This document shows, one piece after another, positions 1-4,982 of a stretch of DNA of 5,288 nt (positions within the stretch are counted from its first letter, which is position 1; every line of letters begins with the position of its first letter). Source of the stretch: Syntrophaceae bacterium. Lineage in GTDB: Bacteria; Desulfobacterota; SM23-61. The notes under the pieces were generated by a model. The model had not been told where the DNA came from and searched no databases. It saw only the letters and a program-made list of their open reading frames with translations. Made by a program: the position numbers and the translations under genes. The stretch covers positions 2,382-7,669 of the forward strand of contig PMCE01000253.1 in assembly GCA_003154025.1 (NCBI GenBank). Direction: 5' to 3'.

Positions 1-422
1 TTCTCGGCCTTCTCCGGCTTCGGCGGTTTTTCCTTCTTCTCTTTCTTTCCTTCCGGTTTGCCTTCGGCCTTTCCCTCGGCTTTGGGTTGTTTTTCGCCCT
101 TCTCTTTCTTCGCTTTCTTTTCTTTCTTTTCCGGTTCCGCTTTTGCGGCCCCGGCTTTGGGCGCCTCTTTAGCCGCTTTCTCCGCATTCACCCTGTCGAT
201 CTTGGCCTGCGCCCTCTCCTGACTGAGTTTTTCCTGGGCGGCAATGCTGGCCAGCCGATAGTCCATCTTCCGGACCAGGGCCTTCAGCCTCCGGACGGTC
301 GCGTCTCTCTGGATGTCTCTGTCCTTACCCCCCTCCTCTTTCAGCCGGGCCAGGCGGGTGCTGAGTTCCTCCTGGATCTTCTTCTTCTGGTTCTCTACGT
401 AGACCTTGGCTCTAAGGTTCAT
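1..422 (-). CDS. Lysine/glutamate/alanine-rich protein of unknown function (5' part, runs off left edge)
   Basis: On the minus strand an open frame of 140 codons plus two bases runs without a stop from an ATG at 422 to the window edge. The start is chosen because GGAGGAG lies 6 nt upstream; an in-frame ATG at 437 would add five residues (MEEIG) but has no ribosome binding site. Residues 1-85 look helical and coiled-coil-like, beginning MNLRAKVYVENQKKKIQEEL and rich in charged residues. From about residue 86 the protein becomes a low-complexity Lys/Glu/Ala/Pro tail, including three K-(A/P)-E-G units at residues 114-125 and many KKEK-type runs. No signal peptide, membrane segment or catalytic motif is visible. 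The tail recalls histone H1-like or nucleic-acid-binding tails, but that is only a composition argument. I do not recognise the family. It is divergent from the radical SAM operon. The plus-strand open frame over the same bases is a shadow: it is rich in Phe and Leu because it reads the complement of Lys/Glu codons. Confidence 0.75.
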   Translation of the reverse strand, partial: MNLRAKVYVENQKKKIQEELSTRLARLKEEGGKDRDIQRDATVRRLKALVRKMDYRLASIAAQEKLSQERAQAKIDRVNAEKAAKEAPKAGAAKAEPEKKEKKAKKEKGEKQPKAEGKAEGKPEGKKEKKEKPPKPEKAE

Positions 423-428
423 GCCGAT

Positions 429-435
429 CTCCTCC
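429..435 (-). promoter_or_regulatory. Strong Shine-Dalgarno site for the lysine-rich gene
   Basis: The minus strand reads GGAGGAG, then six bases, then ATG at 422-420. This match to the anti-SD sequence decides the start over the in-frame ATG at 437, whose own codon region overlaps this purine run. Confidence 0.7.
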
Positions 436-492
436 ATCGCAAGAAATGATCTTTCTTTTTAACACAGCCGGTAACCCCACAGCAACAGAAAA

Positions 493-586
493 ACTCAATA
501 ATCAATGGTCAATGATCATTCCTATATGGGCATTGAATGATTTTTATTGCTCATTGGATATTGACCATTGGCCATTGCTCATTGAT
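493..586. repeat. Degenerate heptanucleotide array in two opposed blocks
   Basis: The right block, 531-586, can be cut into eight consecutive 7-mers of consensus CATTGNN. The last six (545-586) keep the core ATTG at exactly 7-bp spacing; the second unit (538-544) is degenerate. The left block, 493-520, is four 7-mers of the form NNTCAAT (the last is GATCATT), which is the same consensus on the opposite strand. The blocks are therefore inverted: CAATGGTCAAT at 503-513 is perfectly complementary to ATTGACCATTG at 560-570, and ATCATTC at 515-521 to GAATGAT at 535-541. AATGATCATT at 511-520 is also a palindrome on its own. The form resembles the short tandemly repeated repetitive (STRR) heptamers described in cyanobacteria; no relationship is claimed. 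Confidence 0.7.
503..570. repeat. Inverted repeat able to form a nested hairpin or cruciform
   Basis: The outer arms are 11 bp and perfect (503-513 and 560-570). The inner arms are 7 bp and perfect (515-521 and 535-541). The stem is AT-rich and interrupted, so stability is moderate, and no T-run follows it as in a terminator. It is a by-product of the opposed heptamer blocks and may have no function of its own. Confidence 0.5.
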
Positions 587-711
587 CCTTTGCCTTCACC
601 ATCCCCGCTCATGCTTGAAGGCGGTGCGTCCGGGCAACGTACCCTACATCATCTTTTGAAATTACCTCAACCCCTTCCCGGAATGCAAACTTGTTTTCTG
701 GAGTTTTCCCC

Positions 712-746
712 CTTGCGCCTTAGGCCTTACGACTTGCGCCTCATGC
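712..746. repeat. Second heptanucleotide array, CTTGCGC type
   Basis: Five consecutive 7-mers fit a consensus near CTTRCGC. Unit 1 (712-718) and unit 4 (733-739) are identical, CTTGCGC. Units 2 and 3 are CTTAGGC and CTTACGA, and unit 5 (CTCATGC) is degenerate. The array differs in sequence from the CATTGNN array but shares the 7-bp period. Its fourth unit contributes the putative -35 hexamer of the promoter before the radical SAM gene. Confidence 0.6.
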
Positions 747-762
747 CCTTGATATTTATCAT
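734..762 (+). promoter_or_regulatory. Candidate sigma70-type promoter for the radical SAM-rng-rplU unit
   Basis: TTGCGC (734-739, three of six to the -35 consensus) and TATCAT (757-762, five of six to TATAAT) are separated by 17 bp. Transcription would begin near 769, about 30 nt before the GTG at 798. The -10 is good and the -35 weak, so this is a tentative call supported mainly by position. Confidence 0.35.
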
Positions 763-797
763 TTGCCCCCCGTGGACCCGGATGTTAAGATGGCATC

Positions 798-3335
798 GTG
801 CAACGAGAAGACTTTCTGAAAATTGCCAAGCCTTCCCGTTATCTCGGCGGAGAAATCAACTCGGTGGTCAAAGACCCCGGGGGGGTGAGGCTGAAGTTTG
901 CCTTGGCCTTCCCGGATGCCTACGAAGTGGGGATGTCCCACCTGGGCGTTCAAATCCTCTACCACATCCTAAACGGAATCCCGGAGGTCGCCTGCGAGCG
1001 CGTCTTTTCTCCCTGGCCGGACATGGAAAGTCTCCTCCGTGGAATAGGCTCTCCCCTTTGCTGCCTGGAATCATCCCGGCCCGTGAAAGATTTCGACGTC
1101 CTCGGTTTCTCCCTGCAGTACGAACTCAATTACACCGGAATTCTTCAAATCCTGGACCTGGCCGGCATCCCTTTGCGCGCCAGCCAGCGGACGGAGGACG
1201 ATCCTCTGGTCATCGGAGGGGGTCCCTGCGCCCTGAACCCGGAGCCCCTGGCGGATTTCTTCGACCTCTTCGTCCTGGGGGACGGAGAAGAAGCGGCGCC
1301 GGAGATCTGCCGCGAGATCATCGCGGCCAAGGATCAAGGGCAAAAGAAGGAAGCCCTTTTGGAAAGGCTGGCGAAGATCGAAGGGGTTTACATCCCCTCT
1401 TTCTTCCAGGTTGAATACCAGCCCGACGGGCGGATCAGTCAAATTGTTCCCTTGAATAAGGACATCCTCCACGTCAGCCGCCGGGTTTTTCCGGACCTCG
1501 AGAAGGGGGCCTTCCCGTCCCGCCCCATCCTTCCCTTCATGGAGGTGATCCACGACCGGCTTAATATTGAAATCGCCCGCGGCTGCACCCGGGGATGCCG
1601 CTTCTGCCAGGCGGGAATGATCTACCGCCCCCTGCGAGAACGCTCCCCCCGGAAGATCCTCGACCTCATGAAGTGCGGTCTTGAAAACACGGGATACGAT
1701 GAGGTATCCCTTCTCTCCCTCAGCACCGGGGATTACACCTGTATCGACCCCCTGATTTCCTCCATCCTGGATCATACCCGGGAGCGAAGGATCGCCGTCT
1801 CCTTCCCCTCCCTCCGCGTGGAGACCCTCACCCCATCCCTCATCCGGCAGGTTCAGGAGGTCCGCAAGACCGGCTTCACCCTCGCCCCGGAAGCGGGCAC
1901 CGAACGTCTGCGTGGGGTGATCAACAAGGGGAACACCGAAGAGGACCTGCTCTCCACTATTCAACAGGTCTTTTCCGCAGGCTGGCGGCTGGTCAAGCTG
2001 TATTTCATGATCGGGCTCCCCACGGAAGAAGATAAAGACCTGGAAGGCATCGCCTCCCTATGCCAGAAAGCCCTCAAGGTTGCCCGGCGCTCCAAGGGTT
2101 CCGCCCAGATCAATGTGAGCGTCTCCACTTTCATTCCCAAAGCCCACACCCCGTTTCAATGGGAAGCCCAGGGCTCCGTCGAAGGAGTCCAGAGAAAGCA
2201 CCAAATCTTGCGCAGGAACCTGGATCGTCACGGTTTGAATTTCAAGTGGACGGACCCGCGCCTGAGCATTCTGGAGGGAATCTTCGCCCGGGGAGACCGC
2301 AGGCTGGGGCAGACCCTTGAGACGGCTTATTCCCTGGGGTGTCGCTTCGACGGATGGGGAGAGCATTTCCGGTTCGAGCTTTGGGAAAAAGCCTTTGCCC
2401 GGACAGGGGTGGATCCTTCCTTTTACCTCCGGGAAAGGGGCCTGGAGGAAGTCCTTCCCTGGGATCACCTCGAATCGCGGGTAAACAAATCTTTCCTGAA
2501 AGAGGAAAGGAAGAAAGCCCAGCAGGCCCTTTCCACTCCCGATTGCCGTCAGGCTTCCTGCAACGGCTGCGGGGTCTGCTTCGGGGTGGAAGCCCTCTCC
2601 AACCGGATGGCCACATGCGAGGATCTGGAGCCCCGGTTGAGCTCCTCTCCCGGGCCCCAGAAGAATCCTTCCTTTCCGCTCAGACGATTTCGTTGTCATT
2701 TGACCAAATTCGGGCCGGCCAAATTTTTGGGCCACCTGGAATTTTCGCAGTCGATCATCCGGGTTTTCCGGCGCGCAGAGATTCCCCTGGTTTTTTCCCA
2801 AGGCTTTCATCCTCTTCCCAAAATTGCCTTTGGGCCTCCCCTCCCCGTAGGTACCGAGAGTTGGGCCGAGTACCTTGATTTTCACGTGCAGGGAAAATTT
2901 CGACCCGAAGAGGGACTGGTGCGGCTGAACCGAGTCCTTTACGAGGGCGTGGAGATTTTGGAGATTCAGGAAATTCCCTTGAAATCGCTTTCAATTTTTG
3001 ATAATATAATTACGATATTATATAATATCAACCTTGGCGCGCTCCCTTCAGCTGCCGGGGAAAAGATCAGCCGATTTGAAAAAGCGGAAGATTTCCCGGT
3101 TTCCTGGGCCAGAAAAAAAAAGAATATCGATTTAAAAAAATATTTACTGTCGATCAAACTTTACGAAGAATGCAGCTTGCGGCTGCATCTGAGTTTTGGG
3201 CCGGAGGGGACCCTGAGGCCGGAAGAAGCCTTGGGATTTATCATGGGGTGGGCTGAGCAGGAGAAACCGGCCATGTCCACCCAGAAGATTCAGGTTCTCT
3301 TTAAAGGTTCGGAGCCATGTCCAGCGAAATCCTGA
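798..3335 (+). CDS. B12-binding-type radical SAM protein fused to DUF2344 (TIGR03960 + TIGR03936)
   Basis: This 845-aa protein is a predicted cytosolic radical SAM enzyme of unknown reaction. Residues 1 to about 200 form a cobalamin-binding-like domain: DAYEVG at 40-45 and a VIGGGP glycine motif are present, but Tyr42 sits where classical B12 domains have the cobalt-ligating His. The radical SAM core spans about 250-480, with C263-x3-C267-x2-C270 binding the SAM-cleaving 4Fe-4S cluster, followed by the LAPEAGTERLRG segment typical of this family. A second cluster, C583, C588, C591 and C594, precedes the DUF2344 domain, which runs from about residue 629 to the end and carries the characteristic SQGFHPLPKIAFG stretch. 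Many relatives encode the two parts separately; here they are fused. The GTG at 798 is the farthest upstream start, since an in-frame TAA lies at 786-788, and the following residues match the usual family N-terminus. Its ribosome binding site is weak. It is followed by RNase E/G and L21, the common context of the family, which suggests an RNA or ribosome-related substrate. Confidence 0.93.
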   Translation: MQREDFLKIAKPSRYLGGEINSVVKDPGGVRLKFALAFPDAYEVGMSHLGVQILYHILNGIPEVACERVFSPWPDMESLLRGIGSPLCCLESSRPVKDFDVLGFSLQYELNYTGILQILDLAGIPLRASQRTEDDPLVIGGGPCALNPEPLADFFDLFVLGDGEEAAPEICREIIAAKDQGQKKEALLERLAKIEGVYIPSFFQVEYQPDGRISQIVPLNKDILHVSRRVFPDLEKGAFPSRPILPFMEVIHDRLNIEIARGCTRGCRFCQAGMIYRPLRERSPRKILDLMKCGLENTGYDEVSLLSLSTGDYTCIDPLISSILDHTRERRIAVSFPSLRVETLTPSLIRQVQEVRKTGFTLAPEAGTERLRGVINKGNTEEDLLSTIQQVFSAGWRLVKLYFMIGLPTEEDKDLEGIASLCQKALKVARRSKGSAQINVSVSTFIPKAHTPFQWEAQGSVEGVQRKHQILRRNLDRHGLNFKWTDPRLSILEGIFARGDRRLGQTLETAYSLGCRFDGWGEHFRFELWEKAFARTGVDPSFYLRERGLEEVLPWDHLESRVNKSFLKEERKKAQQALSTPDCRQASCNGCGVCFGVEALSNRMATCEDLEPRLSSSPGPQKNPSFPLRRFRCHLTKFGPAKFLGHLEFSQSIIRVFRRAEIPLVFSQGFHPLPKIAFGPPLPVGTESWAEYLDFHVQGKFRPEEGLVRLNRVLYEGVEILEIQEIPLKSLSIFDNIITILYNINLGALPSAAGEKISRFEKAEDFPVSWARKKKNIDLKKYLLSIKLYEECSLRLHLSFGPEGTLRPEEALGFIMGWAEQEKPAMSTQKIQVLFKGSEPCPAKS
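2998..3026 (+). promoter_or_regulatory. Near-consensus internal sigma70-type promoter upstream of rng
   Basis: TTGATA (2998-3003, five of six) and TATAAT (3021-3026, six of six) are spaced by exactly 17 bp inside the DUF2344 coding region. Transcription would start near 3033, about 284 nt before the rng ATG, and could supply rng and rplU independently of the radical SAM promoter. The surrounding 40 bases, 2991-3030, contain only five G or C, in contrast to the GC-rich gene. Activity is inferred, and AT-rich coding DNA can produce such matches by chance. Confidence 0.5.
3014..3029. repeat. 16-bp perfect palindrome over the internal -10 box
   Basis: GATATTATATAATATC is identical to its reverse complement. 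It spans the TATAAT of the internal promoter and encodes in-frame residues within TILYNI (about 739-744). It could be an operator-like site or a chance product of alternating A/T; no known regulator motif is recognised. Confidence 0.6.
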
Positions 3336-4885
3336 TCAACGGAAGTTCGGCTGAAACCCGCGTCGCCCTGCTGGAGAGCGATGTCCTGGTGGAGCTTTAC
3401 GTGGAGCGGAATTCCGAGCAGGGGATCACGGGGAACATCTACAAAGGCCGGGTCGTCCGGGTTCTTCCCGGAATGCAGGCGGCCTTTGTGGACATCGGGC
3501 TGGAAAAGGCCGCCTTCCTTTACGTCTCCGACGTCCATCAAGACTTCGATGACCTGGAAATGCTCATGCGCACCCGCGAGGAGGAGGGAAACGGACACTC
3601 CCACGGTGAAGAAGAAGAAGTTTTGAACCTGGGCACTCCCTTCCATATCGAAGACCTTTTGCACGAGGGGCAGGAGGTTCTGGTGCAGGTGTCCAAGGAG
3701 CCCCTGGGGACCAAAGGAGCCCGGATCACTTCCCACATCTCTCTGCCCGGACGCCATCTGGTCCTCATGCCCATGGTTGACCATATCGGGGTATCCCGGC
3801 GGATTGAGAATGAGGCCGAGCGCAAGCGGCTCCGCGACATCATTCAGCTGATCAAGCCGGCGGCCTGCGGGCTAATCGTGCGCACCGCCTCCGAGGGCAA
3901 AGGAGAACCCGAACTCCGCCAGGACCTCGATTTTCTCCTGAAGATGTGGGGCACCATCCAGAAGCGCAAGGCGGTCAGCCCCGTTCCCGGCCTCATTCAC
4001 AAGGACTTGGACATCAGTCTTCGGGCGATCCGCGACCTCTTAACCCAGGAGGTAGAACGGGTGGTGGTCGATTCCCGGGAGGAATACCAGAAGATCCTAG
4101 AATTCTGCGACACTTTCATGCCCCAGCTGAAATCCTCCATCGAAATGTACGAAAAAGAGGAGCCCCTTTTCGATTACTACGGGATCGAGATGGAGATCGG
4201 CCGCGCCCTGGGCCGCAAGATCTGGCTCAAGTCCGGGGGGTACATCGTTACGGACCTGACCGAGGCTCTCACGGTCATCGACGTCAACACCGGTCGATAC
4301 GTGGGAAAGAGAAATCTGGAAGATACCATCCTGAAGACCAACCTGGAGGCGGTGAGAGAAATCGCCTACCAGCTCCGGCTGCGCAACATCGGCGGAATCA
4401 TCATCATCGACTTCATCGACATGGAGAAGGAATCCAGCCGGGACAAGGTCTTTCAGGCACTCACCGAAGCGCTGAAAAAGGACAAGAGCAAGACCAACAT
4501 CCTGAAGATATCGGAGCTGGGGCTGGTGGAGATGACCCGCAAGCGGACCCGGGAAAGCCTGGGGAGGATTCTGAGCGAGAGGTGCTTCTACTGCGAAGGC
4601 CGGGGATTCCTCAAATCCCGTTCCACCATCTGCCAGGAGATCCTGAGGGAAATTCAGCGGGACATCCAGGAGCTGAGGGGGGAAACCATCCTGGTGGATG
4701 TGCACCCCAACGTAGCCAACTACCTTTACGATGAAGCCCGGGCAGAGCTCGAGAAGCTGGAAAGACGCTATACCAAGCGCATTACCATCACGGGGAAGAA
4801 TGACTTTCACCTGGAGCAGTATGAAATTCACAGCCAGAACGGTCATTTTCCCATTGACAAATCCAAGCCTGGGATTCTAACATAG
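3317..4885 (+). CDS. rng: Ribonuclease E/G family endoribonuclease (RNase G type)
   Basis: This 522-aa protein is a single-strand-specific, Mg-dependent endoribonuclease, which in the family matures rRNA and initiates mRNA decay. The N-terminus (MSSEILINGSSAETRVALLE) is typical. An S1 RNA-binding domain covers about residues 36-130 (GNIYKGRVVRVLPGMQAAFVDIG). The catalytic core holds D322 in VIDVNTGRYVG and D365 in IIIIDFIDME, 43 residues apart as for D303 and D346 of E. coli RNase E. C423-F-Y-C426 is the Zn-link motif, 58 residues after the second Asp as in E. coli. The long disordered degradosome scaffold of RNase E is absent, so it is RNase G-sized; it ends with the usual EQYEI-like tail. 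An acidic, His-containing insertion lies in the S1 domain (about residues 80-110). The ATG overlaps the radical SAM stop by 19 bases in another frame, with AAAGG 9 nt upstream and a close GGAG, consistent with translational coupling. Confidence 0.95.
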   Translation: MSSEILINGSSAETRVALLESDVLVELYVERNSEQGITGNIYKGRVVRVLPGMQAAFVDIGLEKAAFLYVSDVHQDFDDLEMLMRTREEEGNGHSHGEEEEVLNLGTPFHIEDLLHEGQEVLVQVSKEPLGTKGARITSHISLPGRHLVLMPMVDHIGVSRRIENEAERKRLRDIIQLIKPAACGLIVRTASEGKGEPELRQDLDFLLKMWGTIQKRKAVSPVPGLIHKDLDISLRAIRDLLTQEVERVVVDSREEYQKILEFCDTFMPQLKSSIEMYEKEEPLFDYYGIEMEIGRALGRKIWLKSGGYIVTDLTEALTVIDVNTGRYVGKRNLEDTILKTNLEAVREIAYQLRLRNIGGIIIIDFIDMEKESSRDKVFQALTEALKKDKSKTNILKISELGLVEMTRKRTRESLGRILSERCFYCEGRGFLKSRSTICQEILREIQRDIQELRGETILVDVHPNVANYLYDEARAELEKLERRYTKRITITGKNDFHLEQYEIHSQNGHFPIDKSKPGILT

Positions 4886-4900
4886 TATTTTAATTTAAAT

Positions 4901-4961
4901 TTCCCTCTTGCCTTCCCTCCTTGCTTTCGGCCAGAGAGGGCGGGGCGAGGGGGCTATTTTT
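4901..4961 (+). terminator. Bulged hairpin plus T-run between rng and rplU: terminator or attenuator
   Basis: In the RNA, three five-base segments on the 5' side (CCCUC 4903-4907, GCCUU 4910-4914, CCCUC 4915-4919) pair with GAGGG 4947-4951, GGGGC 4942-4946 and GAGGG 4936-4940. This gives 15 pairs, two of them G-U, with a UU bulge (4908-4909) and a single C bulge (4941), around a 16-nt loop. Two further G-U pairs can extend the base. CTA and five T (4957-4961) follow at once. The arrangement fits a rho-independent terminator after rng, but its place 21 nt before the rplU start codon also suits an attenuator, leaky terminator or RNase processing element. Confidence 0.5.
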
Positions 4962-4972
4962 AAATGAACATC

Positions 4973-4978
4973 GGGGGG
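4973..4978 (+). promoter_or_regulatory. G-run ribosome binding site deciding the GTG start of rplU
   Basis: GGGGGG lies four bases before the GTG at 4983. It is not a textbook AGGAGG, but it is the only purine-rich site near the start and it supports translation from the GTG that begins MYAIIRTGGKQF. Confidence 0.45.
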
Positions 4979-4982
4979 TAAA

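Larger units (their letters stand above)
423..797. other. Divergent intergenic region with heptamer repeats
   Basis: This 375-bp gap separates the leftward lysine-rich gene from the rightward radical SAM gene. It holds two degenerate 7-bp repeat arrays (493-586 and 712-746), a candidate rightward promoter (734-762), and a minor 7-bp inverted repeat (GCCTTCA at 592-598, TGAAGGC at 616-622) with a 17-nt loop and no T-run. Open frames crossing the region in either direction have no recognisable protein character. I see no tRNA, riboswitch or rho-independent terminator. Confidence 0.7.

Noticed and set aside
87..449. Plus-strand open frame rich in Phe and Leu
   Set aside because: It is the antisense reading of the Lys/Glu-rich minus-strand gene; it lacks a ribosome binding site and natural protein character.
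457..485. Possible minus-strand promoter for the lysine-rich gene: TTGCTG, 17 bp, TTAAAA
   Set aside because: Spacing is right but each hexamer matches only three of six positions, which is too weak to annotate.
503..570. Inverted repeat considered as a rho-independent terminator or attachment site
   Set aside because: No T-run follows, the stem is AT-rich and interrupted, and there is no integrase or duplicated target nearby. Opposed heptamer blocks explain it better.
592..622. GCCTTCA/TGAAGGC 7-bp inverted repeat
   Set aside because: Short stem with a 17-nt loop and no associated signal; expected by chance in a region this size.
446..1414. Plus-strand 322-codon open frame crossing the intergenic repeats into the radical SAM gene
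   Set aside because: Its first part translates the heptamer repeats and the rest is an Arg/Pro-rich out-of-frame reading of the clearly conserved radical SAM protein.
1071..1964. Long minus-strand open frame (297 codons), with similar ones at 2058-2885 and 4097-4846
   Set aside because: All lie fully within conserved plus-strand genes and are antisense shadows expected from GC-rich codon bias.
4964..4981. Five-codon mini-ORF (MNIGG, stop TAA) ending one base before the rplU GTG
   Set aside because: Its Gly codons are simply the G-run that serves as the rplU ribosome binding site, and it has no good ribosome binding site of its own. Probably chance.
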